From Oscillospiraceae bacterium (GTDB taxonomy: Bacteria; Bacillota; Clostridia; Oscillospirales; Oscillospiraceae): a stretch of 8,841 nt of DNA. Under the pieces are notes generated by a model. The model was not told the origin of the DNA and did no database searches. It was given only the letters and a program-made list of their open reading frames with translations. Made by a program: the position numbers and the translations under genes. The first letter of the stretch is position 1, and each line of letters opens with the position of its first letter. The stretch spans positions 1 through 8,841 of the forward strand of contig JAFYCQ010000139.1 of the NCBI GenBank assembly GCA_017539635.1, given 5' to 3'. This document shows positions 1-6,505 of the stretch, one piece after another.

Positions 1-2
1 AC

Positions 3-1295
3 CTCCGCACCGCCTTTTCCCGACAGGGCTTCACCGACGGCTATTTCACCGGCAAAAAGGGGCCGGAAATGCTGGGCATCCGGGAGGAGGAGAGCTCCCA
101 GGAGGCAAGACGCCTCTTCGCCTCAGCGAAAAAATATTACCTCAACAACGAGTTCCAGCGGATACCGGTGGAGTTCTCCGTGACCGTGGACTCCGGCGCG
201 CCTGTTCAGGTTGAGGCTTGGGACGACCGGGGCAACGCCTTTACGGCGGAGGGGCCCGTGCCCGAGCCGGCCTTCCACCGGGAGACCACCCCCGCAATGA
301 TACAGACACAGCTCTATAAAACCGGCGGCACGCCCTTCGTCTGCAAGGGAGTAAAAAGCACGGTCGCGCCGGGCCTGTCGGTTTCCGCCGCCAACTTAAA
401 CGAGCTGCGCCGGTCGCTTCTGGCCGACATATTGCGGTCAAGGGCAGCTCTTAAGACCCGGCCCGAGGCCCAGTATGAGCTGGCCTCCCCCGTAAAAAAC
501 AGGGAGGAGCCCCCGGTGTTCACCGTTTCGGTGCTGAAGGCCGAGCAGCTCTCCCCCGCTCTCGCGGCGCTTAAGCCCCGGGTGGTGTATATCCCCCTGG
601 AGGTCGCCGTTTCCGGAGCGAAGGAGCTGGAGCCGTTTTTGGGCAGCGAGGATATAACCCCCTGCGTCATCCTGCCCCGCGTCCTCTTCGGGGAGGAAAA
701 GCCGGAGGCGGCAAAAATGCTGCGCCGGGCTAAAAAGCTGGGGATAAACGAAGCCCTGGCGGGCAATCTGGGACACATCATCTTCGCCGCTTCCGAGGGT
801 TTTGAGACCCGGGGCGACTTCGGGCTCAACATTTACAACTCCCAGTCCCTTGAAGTGGCAAAGGCCCTGCGGCTCAAATCCGCCGCCCTGTCCTTTGAGG
901 CGAGGATCGAGCAGCTGCGGGACATGTACAAGTGCATGGACACGGAAATGATAGTCTATGGGCGGCTGCCCCTGATGATAACGGAAAACTGCGTGGTAAA
1001 AAATTCCACCGGCGTCTGCGCCTGCCGGAGCTTTTCCGGCCTCACGGACAGAAACGGATTCACCTTCCCGGTGGCAAAGGAATTCGGCTGCCGCAGCGCC
1101 GTTTACAATTCAAAAAAGCTGTTCCTTGCAGGAAAAAGCGAGGATTGGAAGAACATAGGCCTCTGGGGCGTCCGGCTGGCCTTTACAACGGAAAACAGTT
1201 TAGAGTGCGTCTCGGCTCTGGAGAGCTACATGGGGCTCTCCGATTACGCCCCAAACAGCGTGACCAACGGGCTTTACTACCGGGGCGTGGAGTGA
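3..1295 (+). CDS. U32 family peptidase with DUF3656-like region, C-terminal part (5' end outside window)
   Basis: The frame is open from base 3, well before the first ATG at 69. The 22 residues ahead of that ATG (FSRQGFTDGYFTGKKGPE in part) are typical of the linker after the catalytic domain of U32 proteins, so the gene starts upstream and the ATG is internal. About 430 residues are visible. First comes a beta-rich DUF3656-type segment (roughly 170-420), then a second U32-like domain (from about 560) that ends with ITENC, VCACR, GLTDRNGF and FGC. Four cysteines (codons at 990, 1017, 1023 and 1089, spaced C-x8-C-x-C-x21-C) recall the cysteine sets of U32 proteins; UbiU and UbiV use theirs for a 4Fe-4S cluster. 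Relatives include E. coli RlhA (23S rRNA C2501 hydroxylation) and collagenase-like proteases. The exact substrate cannot be read here, and the N-terminal catalytic domain is not seen. maf follows after 4 bases. Confidence 0.88.
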   Translation, partial: LRTAFSRQGFTDGYFTGKKGPEMLGIREEESSQEARRLFASAKKYYLNNEFQRIPVEFSVTVDSGAPVQVEAWDDRGNAFTAEGPVPEPAFHRETTPAMIQTQLYKTGGTPFVCKGVKSTVAPGLSVSAANLNELRRSLLADILRSRAALKTRPEAQYELASPVKNREEPPVFTVSVLKAEQLSPALAALKPRVVYIPLEVAVSGAKELEPFLGSEDITPCVILPRVLFGEEKPEAAKMLRRAKKLGINEALAGNLGHIIFAASEGFETRGDFGLNIYNSQSLEVAKALRLKSAALSFEARIEQLRDMYKCMDTEMIVYGRLPLMITENCVVKNSTGVCACRSFSGLTDRNGFTFPVAKEFGCRSAVYNSKKLFLAGKSEDWKNIGLWGVRLAFTTENSLECVSALESYMGLSDYAPNSVTNGLYYRGVE

Positions 1296-1299
1296 GCGA

Positions 1300-1860
1300 A
1301 TGAAAATTATTCTTGCGTCCAAATCCCCCCGCAGGCGGGAGATACTGAACAACATGGGCATTACGGATTTTGCCGTCATCCCCGCCGAGGGAGAAGAGGC
1401 GGCCTCCGCCCCCACCCCCGGCAAGACGGTGGAGCAGATAGCGCAGGGCAAGGCCCTGGCCGTGGCATCGTCTCACCCCGACGATGTGGTCATCGCCGCC
1501 GACACCCTCGTTTACTTAGACGGCGAGCCTCTGGGAAAACCCAAAGACGCCGAAGACGCCTTCAATATGCTCAGCCGGCTTTCCGGCAGGGAGCACGAGG
1601 TTTACACCGGCGTCTGCGTGACGGCAAAGGGCAGGATCATAACGGAGCACGAGCGGACAACGGTGCGCTTCCGGCCCCTTTCGGATAAGGAAATAGCCGA
1701 CTACATCGCCACCGGCGAGCCTCTGGACAAGGCCGGCGCCTACGGCGCCCAGGGCCGGGGCTGCCTTCTGGTGGAGGGGATCACGGGAGATTTCTTCAAC
1801 GTCATGGGCCTGCCGGCCTGCCGCCTGCATCTGATGCTCAAAAAGCTCCTTGGAGAATAA
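1300..1860 (+). CDS. maf: Maf family nucleoside triphosphate pyrophosphatase
   Basis: This 186-residue cytoplasmic protein has the normal Maf length. Maf proteins hydrolyse non-canonical or house-keeping NTPs to NMP and pyrophosphate. Landmarks are the N-terminal LASKSPRRREIL (5-16), AADT with the catalytic Asp at 68, GKP (79-81), LSGREHEVYTGV (94-105) and DKAGAYGAQG (143-152), with GDFFNVMGLP near the end. The DKAGAYG/QG pattern fits the dTTP/UTP-type (YhdE-like) subgroup better than the 7-methyl-GTP type, but that substrate call is inference from the family. The ATG lies 4 bases after the U32 stop. A GGAG at 1289-1292 gives 7-base spacing. Maf genes commonly sit beside mreBCD in Bacillota and have been linked to septum effects, which fits the neighbours. 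All key residues look intact. Confidence 0.95.
   Translation: MKIILASKSPRRREILNNMGITDFAVIPAEGEEAASAPTPGKTVEQIAQGKALAVASSHPDDVVIAADTLVYLDGEPLGKPKDAEDAFNMLSRLSGREHEVYTGVCVTAKGRIITEHERTTVRFRPLSDKEIADYIATGEPLDKAGAYGAQGRGCLLVEGITGDFFNVMGLPACRLHLMLKKLLGE
1852..1856 (+). promoter_or_regulatory. Ribosome binding site for mreC (supports TTG start)
   Basis: GGAGA lies inside the last codons of maf, 7 bases before the TTG at 1864. No ATG or GTG with comparable spacing exists upstream of the conserved transmembrane segment, so this site decides the mreC start and implies translational coupling with maf. Confidence 0.6.
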
Positions 1861-1863
1861 AAA

Positions 1864-2697
1864 TTGAGAGAGTTTATTAGGAAAAACGGAATAATCGTGG
1901 TCATAGCCGCCCTTTTAGTGGCGGTCATTGCCGTTTCCAGCATCGTGGCCGGAGGCTCCGACGCCGCCGGCGGCGCGGTGAACACCCTGGTGCGGCCCGT
2001 CAGGGGCTTCATGTCCGGCGTGGTCTCCCATTTTGAGCGGCTTTACGGCTATATGTACGGCTATGACATCCTGGAGACGGAAAACGGCGAGCTCAAGGAG
2101 AGGATCGCCACCCTGGAGCAGGAATACAGGGAATATGACGAGCTGGCGGCGGAAAACGAGCGGCTGAAAAAGCTTTTGGGCTTTTCCGAGGAGCACGCCT
2201 CCTACGAGATGACCCAGGCCGCCGTTCTATCCCAGACGGCCTCCAGCTGGCAGTCGGCCTTCACCATCAGCCGCGGCTCCGCTTCGGGGCTTAAAGAGGG
2301 CTGCTGCGTCATCACCGAATCCGGCTTCGTCATCGGGCGGGTGACCTCCGTTTCCTCCTCCTCCTCTGTTGTGACGACGCTTCTGGACACCACCAGCAGC
2401 ATAGGCGCCGTTATCTGGGACACCGGAGAGACGGGCGTTCTCAGCGGCGACTTTGAGCTGATGAAGCGGGGCAGGGCGAAGCTCGCCTATCTCCCCGACT
2501 CCTGCACCCTGTCCCCCGGCGACACGGTAATTACCTCCGGCGCCGGCGGCGTCTTCCCCAGGGGCCTTGTTTTGGGCACCGTCGAGCGGGTGGAGACCAG
2601 CGCCTCCGGCACCTCCGACTGGGCGCTCATATCGCCCTCCGCCGACCTTTACAACCTGGAATACGTTTACGTCATAACCTCCTTCGGCGAGGAATAA
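1864..2697 (+). CDS. mreC: Rod shape-determining protein MreC
   Basis: MreC is the elongasome scaffold outside the membrane that binds PBP2 and activates lateral-wall synthesis. The 277-residue protein has the textbook layout. A short basic cytoplasmic N-terminus is followed by one membrane span (about 9-29), then a coiled coil (about 66-104, rich in E/L/K heptads, e.g. ENERLKKLLGF). The double beta-barrel domain (about 115-272) contains SSWQSAFTISRGSASGLKEG, GFVIGRV, LPGD-like LSPGD (216-220) and ITSGAGGVFPRGLVLGTV. The length matches the family. It starts with TTG, 3 bases after the maf stop. It directly precedes mreD, and mrdA encodes its known partner. mreB, normally just upstream, is not between maf and mreC. 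A Ser run at 162-168 (SVSSSSS) is a small loop oddity. Confidence 0.95.
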   Translation: MREFIRKNGIIVVIAALLVAVIAVSSIVAGGSDAAGGAVNTLVRPVRGFMSGVVSHFERLYGYMYGYDILETENGELKERIATLEQEYREYDELAAENERLKKLLGFSEEHASYEMTQAAVLSQTASSWQSAFTISRGSASGLKEGCCVITESGFVIGRVTSVSSSSSVVTTLLDTTSSIGAVIWDTGETGVLSGDFELMKRGRAKLAYLPDSCTLSPGDTVITSGAGGVFPRGLVLGTVERVETSASGTSDWALISPSADLYNLEYVYVITSFGEE

Positions 2698-2709
2698 GGG
2701 TTTACGGCC

Positions 2710-3210
2710 ATGCTGAGAAAACACAAAAAGATAATACTTCTGATACTGCTTTACGTGCCCCTTATCCTCATCTGCTTCATATTGCAGGCCATGGTCTTTT
2801 CCGAGCTGCCTTTAGGCGGGGCAAAGCCCCTCATCCTGCCGGTGGCCTCAATGAGCGTAGCCATGCACGGCGGGCGGGTGAGAGGCGGCGTGTTCGGCCT
2901 CTTCGCCGGCATACTCAGCGACGTGGCCCTGGGCAGCCCCACCATACTTTTCACCCTGCTGCTCACCTGCTCCGGGATAATCGTGGGGGTGCTGTTTGAG
3001 ACCGTACTGGCCAGGGGCTTTCCCTCTTACCTGCTCTGCTGCGCCGCGGTGCTCATAATCGCCGCCTTCTGTCAGATGTTCGGGCTGCTGTTTTTCCGGG
3101 GGCAGAGCACCTCCGCCATACTCACGACGGCGGTCTTTCAGACGATCTATTCTCTCTTTTTCACCGTGCCCATGTACCTCTTGACCCGCCCGTTGGGAAG
3201 GAGGGTGTGA
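2710..3210 (+). CDS. mreD: Rod shape-determining protein MreD
   Basis: This small integral membrane protein of the elongasome has 166 residues, the family's usual size. It is highly hydrophobic with about five to six membrane spans (roughly 8-30, 40-53, 58-78, 80-98, 105-128 and 137-157). The FGLFAGILSDVALG stretch (62-75), with its conserved Gly and Asp in a membrane segment, is the best MreD signature. The ATG is 12 bases after the mreC stop, with a GGAATAAGGG purine stretch about 9 bases upstream. The protein is expected to act with MreC and the neighbouring PBP2 in rod-shape peptidoglycan synthesis. The family is poorly conserved, so the call rests on size, topology, that motif and gene order. 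Confidence 0.9.
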   Translation: MLRKHKKIILLILLYVPLILICFILQAMVFSELPLGGAKPLILPVASMSVAMHGGRVRGGVFGLFAGILSDVALGSPTILFTLLLTCSGIIVGVLFETVLARGFPSYLLCCAAVLIIAAFCQMFGLLFFRGQSTSAILTTAVFQTIYSLFFTVPMYLLTRPLGRRV

Positions 3211-3214
3211 CGGC

Positions 3215-5266
3215 ATGAAACAGAGACTTATAAGACCCGGCCGCCTGGTGGCCATTTTCTGCGTCATCGGCGTGCTTCTTGCTTTTTACGGCGTGGTGCT
3301 GTATAAGCTGCAGATAGTCGAGGGCTCCGCCGTGGGCCTGGACGAGAGCGTGTCCTACACCGCCCGTTACCCCGTAAACGCCGTCCGGGGCAATATTTAC
3401 GACAGAAACGGCACGCTGCTCGTCTCCTCTGAGGTCTCCTATGACCTCATGCTCTCCCGCGCGGAAATACTCCGCTCCGGCGACCCAAACGGGGCTCTTC
3501 TGGGCATTATTCAGACTGCTGAGGAATTCGGCCTCGACTACACCGACACCTTCCCCCTCACTTTCGTTGGCCCCTACGAGTTCAACGCCGCCATGACCAC
3601 CGCCCAGAAGGACTGGCTGGCCAGGTATTTTGAGTATTTCAAGCTCAGTGAGGACATGTCCGGCTCCGACTTCTTCATTTGGATGAAGGACCACTACAAC
3701 ATACCCTACACCACCCCCCTGAACGACGCCCGGAAGATAATGGGCGTCCGGTGGGAGCTGGAAATGCGGGTCATAGTCCCCACGCTGAGCGATTACGTAT
3801 TTGCCCGGGGAGTGGAAGGTGATGTCATCTCCGCCATGCTGGAAAGGGGCTGGGCCGGCGTTTACGCCGTCGCCAGCTCAAAGCGCGTTTACCACACCAC
3901 CTCCGCCGCCCACATAATAGGCTATTTGGGCGCTATCGGCGAGGACGAGGTGGAGAAATATAAGGAATTGGGCTACCCCCTGAACGCCATCGTGGGCAAA
4001 TCCGGCGTGGAAGCCGCCCTGGAGGAATACCTCCACGGCGTGGACGGGGAAATGACCGTCACCACCAATTCCCACGGCGCCGTCATCGCCTCGGAGACCA
4101 CCTCCGAGCCAAAGGCCGGCGACAACGTGTTCCTAACTATCGACATAGATCTCCAGGCTACGGCGGAGGAGGCCCTTGCCACCACCATTGCCGAAATAAA
4201 CGACACCCGCGAGGAGGGGGAGGACTTGGCCGAGGGCGGCGCCATCGCCGTCATCAAGGTGGACACCGGCGAGCTGCTTGCCGGCGCCTCCTGCCCCGGC
4301 TTTGACATATCCACGCTGAACGAGACTATCTCCTCCCTAAACTCCGATCCCCTGCGTCCCCTCTTCAACCGTCTGACCCAGGGCCAGTACGAGCCGGGCT
4401 CTACCTTCAAAATGGTGACCTCCCTGGCGGGGCTCCAGACCGGGGTCATAAACCCCAACACCACCATTACGGACCAGGGCAAGTTCACGAAATACGAGGG
4501 CTATCAGCCCGTGTGCTGGATATATCCCTACGGCACCCACGGCACCCTTGACGTGGTGGGGGCGCTGGAAAACTCCTGCAACTACTTTTACTACGTCATC
4601 GGCGACAGGATGGGCCTGGACGCCATTGAGGACACGGCGGTCCTCTTCGGCCTCGGGGAAAAGACGGGCATCGAGATATCCGAGTCCCCCGGCATACTGG
4701 GCGACGCCGATTACAAGCGTGAAGTGCTGGGCGAGGACTGGTACGCCGCCGACACCCTGCTCACCGCCATAGGCCAGGGCTACAACAGATTCACGCCCCT
4801 CCAGATAGCCAACTACACCGCCACGATAGCCAACGGCGGCACCAATTACCGGGTGCGCCTGGTGGACGAAATAACCTCCCACGACTATTCCCAGGTTTTC
4901 ATGAAGAGCCGCCCGGAGGTCAGAAGCGTGATCCAGGACGAGGAGACCGGCTATCTGGGCCTTATCCGCCGGGGAATGCGGGCCGTGGCCAGAACCGGCA
5001 CCGCCTCCTCCATGTTCAGCACCTATTCCATACCCGTGGCCGCCAAGACCGGCACGGTGCAGTCCGACAACACCAGGATAAACAACGGCGTTTTCGTCTG
5101 CTACGCCCCTGCGGACGACCCGCAGATCGCCATTGCCGTGGCGGTGGAAAAGGGCGGCTCCGGCTCCGCCATCATGTCGGCTGCCAGGCATGTGCTGGAC
5201 TACTACTTCGCCTCCAGGGAGGACGTCCCGGAGAAGACGTATTCCGAGGGACTTCTTCTGCCTTGA
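3215..5266 (+). CDS. mrdA: Penicillin-binding protein 2, class B D,D-transpeptidase (elongasome)
   Basis: This is a class B PBP that cross-links peptidoglycan stem peptides outside the membrane. The 683-residue protein has an N-terminal signal anchor (about 11-31). A dimerisation/pedestal domain opens with RGNIYDRNGTLL (58-69) and includes HIIGYLG (233-239) and GKSGVEAALEEYLHG (261-275). The transpeptidase domain follows, with all three catalytic motifs intact: STFK with nucleophile Ser396 and Lys399, SCN (454-456) and KTGT (611-614). The length is in the range of Gram-positive PBP2/PbpA proteins. A strong AGGAGGG (about 3199-3205) precedes the ATG, which is 4 bases after the mreD stop. Position after mreCD supports the elongation-specific role over the FtsI/SpoVD role, and no PASTA domain is present. 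An ARTGTAS stretch (592-598) lies just before the true KTGT. The partner RodA is not in the window. Confidence 0.94.
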   Translation: MKQRLIRPGRLVAIFCVIGVLLAFYGVVLYKLQIVEGSAVGLDESVSYTARYPVNAVRGNIYDRNGTLLVSSEVSYDLMLSRAEILRSGDPNGALLGIIQTAEEFGLDYTDTFPLTFVGPYEFNAAMTTAQKDWLARYFEYFKLSEDMSGSDFFIWMKDHYNIPYTTPLNDARKIMGVRWELEMRVIVPTLSDYVFARGVEGDVISAMLERGWAGVYAVASSKRVYHTTSAAHIIGYLGAIGEDEVEKYKELGYPLNAIVGKSGVEAALEEYLHGVDGEMTVTTNSHGAVIASETTSEPKAGDNVFLTIDIDLQATAEEALATTIAEINDTREEGEDLAEGGAIAVIKVDTGELLAGASCPGFDISTLNETISSLNSDPLRPLFNRLTQGQYEPGSTFKMVTSLAGLQTGVINPNTTITDQGKFTKYEGYQPVCWIYPYGTHGTLDVVGALENSCNYFYYVIGDRMGLDAIEDTAVLFGLGEKTGIEISESPGILGDADYKREVLGEDWYAADTLLTAIGQGYNRFTPLQIANYTATIANGGTNYRVRLVDEITSHDYSQVFMKSRPEVRSVIQDEETGYLGLIRRGMRAVARTGTASSMFSTYSIPVAAKTGTVQSDNTRINNGVFVCYAPADDPQIAIAVAVEKGGSGSAIMSAARHVLDYYFASREDVPEKTYSEGLLLP

Positions 5267-5291
5267 AAATTCCAGTATGGTATTGTATAAT
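5263..5291 (+). promoter_or_regulatory. Predicted sigma-A promoter upstream of minD
   Basis: TTGAAA (5263-5268) and a perfect TATAAT (5286-5291) are separated by exactly 17 bases, in an AT-rich island unlike the GC-rich surroundings. The -35 box overlaps the TGA stop of mrdA (5264-5266). Transcription would begin near 5298-5300, leaving a leader of about 30 bases before the minD TTG. It probably serves minD, the mgsA-like gene and perhaps hisS-aspS. Confidence 0.7.
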
Positions 5292-5314
5292 AATTTAAAT
5301 GTTTTTTGATTGCT

Positions 5315-5321
5315 GGGAGGG
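5315..5321 (+). promoter_or_regulatory. Ribosome binding site deciding the minD TTG start
   Basis: GGGAGGG sits 6 bases before the TTG at 5328. A longer frame could open with TTG at 5310, but this site would then lie inside the coding region, and the MinD family normally starts right before the GKNILFTSGKGG segment. Confidence 0.65.
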
Positions 5322-5327
5322 TCTGTC

Positions 5328-6077
5328 TTGGGTAAAAACATCTTATTCACCTCGGGAAAGGGAGGAACCGGCAAAACCGCCTCGGCGGCGGCTGTTGCCT
5401 CCTGCCTTGCCTCGCTGGGTCACAGGACCATTTGTCTCGACTGTGACGTGGGACTTAAAAATCTCGATCTCGCCCTGGGCGTATCCGACCGCTCCGTCAT
5501 GGATTTTACGGATGTGCTCTCCGGCCAGGTCTCTCTTTCCGACGCCGCGGTGGCGCACCCCGAGATAGAAAACCTCTTTTTCCTCTCGGCCCCCTCCACC
5601 GCCATGGTGGAGGACATAGACCCCAAAGCCATGAAGGCGCTGGGGGATGACCTGCGGGAGCAGTTTGATTACTGCATCATAGACGGCCCCGCCGGCATAG
5701 GCAAAAACTTCCGCCTGGCGGCAGAGCCCGCCGACTCCGCCATAGTCGTGGCCAACGGCGACGCCGCCTGCCTGAGAGACGGCCAGCGGGCCGTAATGGA
5801 GCTGCGTCAGCTGGGGCTTGAGGACGTTCGTCTGCTGGTAAACCGGGTAAAGGGCTTTTTCTTCAAATGCACCTCCTCCACCATCGACGACGTTATAGAC
5901 AACGTGGGGGCGAGACTCATAGGCGTGATCCCGGAGGACAAGGACGTGCTGCTCTCCGGCGGCCTGGAAAAGCCCCTTTGTCTGTACAACAAGGACAGCC
6001 GCGCCCTTGCTCAGTTTATGGCTGTGGCGCGCAGGATAACCGGGGAGGACGTGCCTCTCGGCAAGATACGGGCCTGA
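5328..6077 (+). CDS. minD: MinD-like ParA/MinD family ATPase, lacking the C-terminal membrane-targeting helix
   Basis: MinD is a dimerising ATPase that recruits MinC to block FtsZ assembly away from midcell. This 249-residue protein carries the deviant Walker A GKGGTGKTA (10-18) with the signature Lys11 and Lys16. It also has LDCDVGLKNLDLALG (37-51) with the two switch aspartates, IIDGPAGIG (117-125) as Walker B, VNRVK (171-175) and GVIPEDKDVL (199-208). These match MinD more closely than ParA/Soj. The protein is about 20 residues shorter than E. coli MinD: it stops after ARRITGEDVPLGKIRA, with no amphipathic helix. The Val of GKGGVGKTT is Thr, and the following Thr is Ala. minC and minE are not adjacent. 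It has its own promoter, and an mgsA-like gene follows after 12 bases. It could be a MinD paralog with a different partner, but the family assignment is firm. Confidence 0.85.
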   Translation: MGKNILFTSGKGGTGKTASAAAVASCLASLGHRTICLDCDVGLKNLDLALGVSDRSVMDFTDVLSGQVSLSDAAVAHPEIENLFFLSAPSTAMVEDIDPKAMKALGDDLREQFDYCIIDGPAGIGKNFRLAAEPADSAIVVANGDAACLRDGQRAVMELRQLGLEDVRLLVNRVKGFFFKCTSSTIDDVIDNVGARLIGVIPEDKDVLLSGGLEKPLCLYNKDSRALAQFMAVARRITGEDVPLGKIRA

Positions 6078-6089
6078 CAGGAGGATCAT

Positions 6090-6485
6090 ATGAATATCGC
6101 TATCATTGCCCACGACAGAAAAAAAGAACTCATGGTGCAGTTCTGCACGGCTTACTGCGGAGTTCTGGCCGCCCACAGCGTATGCGCAACCGCGACCACG
6201 GGCAAGCTGGTCTCCGAGGCCACGGGGCTCAGTATCCAGCGCTACCTGCCCTGCTCCCAGGGCGGATGCCAGCAGATATGCTCAAAAATCACTTACAACG
6301 AGCTGGACATGGTGCTGTTCTTCTCCGACCCCACGGGACAGGAATCCCAGGCGGACGTTACGGCCATCAACCGACTCTGCGATCAGTACAACATCCCCTT
6401 CGCCTCAAACGTGGCCACGGCGGAGCTGCTCATCCACGGCCTGCGCGAGGGCTATCTGGCCTGGCGCGAGATCGTTAAGAAATAA
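6090..6485 (+). CDS. mgsA: Methylglyoxal synthase family protein (MGS-like domain) with replaced catalytic residues
   Basis: The 131-residue protein has a single MGS-like domain. True MgsA converts dihydroxyacetone phosphate to methylglyoxal. Conserved parts are IAHDRKKE (6-13, His8 and Lys12 matching E. coli His19 and Lys23), ATATTGKL (33-40), FFSDP (77-81) and NIPFASNVATAELL (101-114). The active site is altered. The SGPMGGDQQ-type loop reads PCSQGGCQQ (54-62), so catalytic Asp71 (E. coli numbering) is Cys60 and the phosphate-binding Ser65-Gly66 are Pro54-Cys55. The His98 region is SQAD. Cysteines at 55, 60 and 64 cluster in this loop. The reading frame is intact, with a strong AGGAGG (6079-6084) 5 bases before the ATG, so it looks expressed. 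mgsA is often near min/mre genes in Clostridia. Methylglyoxal synthesis is doubtful; an allosteric or ligand-binding role, as for MGS domains in CarB, is possible. Confidence 0.85.
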   Translation: MNIAIIAHDRKKELMVQFCTAYCGVLAAHSVCATATTGKLVSEATGLSIQRYLPCSQGGCQQICSKITYNELDMVLFFSDPTGQESQADVTAINRLCDQYNIPFASNVATAELLIHGLREGYLAWREIVKK

Positions 6486-6493
6486 TCAGGTAA

Positions 6494-6499
6494 AGGAAG
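6494..6499 (+). promoter_or_regulatory. Ribosome binding site for hisS (supports TTG start)
   Basis: AGGAAG lies 6 bases before the TTG at 6506, in the 20-base gap after the mgsA-like gene. No ATG occurs between the site and the conserved KPRTLSGF segment. The gap is too short for a T-box leader. Confidence 0.6.
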
Positions 6500-6505
6500 A
6501 TAATA

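Noticed and set aside
1864..1895. Possible promoter at the start of mreC (TTGAGA followed by ATAAT)
   Set aside because: The spacing is wrong for a sigma-A promoter, and it lies inside the mreC coding start in a tightly packed operon.
4991..5011. Second KTG-like motif (ARTGTAS) in PBP2
   Set aside because: The GTAS segment before the true KTGT is common in this PBP class as part of normal substrate-domain structure. The real motif is at residues 611-614, so this is not a duplication of the active site.
5293..5310. AT-rich stretch with a short T-run after mrdA as a possible intrinsic terminator
   Set aside because: No GC-rich hairpin precedes the T-run; the only symmetry is the short ATTTAAAT palindrome. 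The region reads better as promoter and leader.
4337..5374. Long reverse-strand open frame (345 codons) opposite mrdA
   Set aside because: It lies antisense to a PBP2 gene with all catalytic motifs intact. Its translation is low-complexity Gly/Val/His/Ala-rich, as expected for antisense of GC-rich coding DNA, and shows no recognisable motif.
5299..5568. ATG-started frame of 89 codons at the beginning of minD
   Set aside because: It is an out-of-frame overlap of the MinD N-terminus. The GGGAGGG site is placed for the TTG at 5328, and the MinD frame carries the Walker motif.
5343..6176. Reverse-strand open frame (277 codons) opposite minD
   Set aside because: It is the mirror of the MinD coding sequence, with no motif and no conserved start context.
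5867..6478. Second + strand frame overlapping the minD end and the mgsA-like gene
   Set aside because: The translation is Arg/His/Gly-rich with no family resemblance. The MinD and MgsA-like frames explain the DNA fully and have good ribosome binding sites.
6486..6505. T-box riboswitch upstream of hisS
   Set aside because: Only 20 bases separate the mgsA-like stop from the hisS start, too short for a T-box leader, and no specifier/antiterminator elements are visible.
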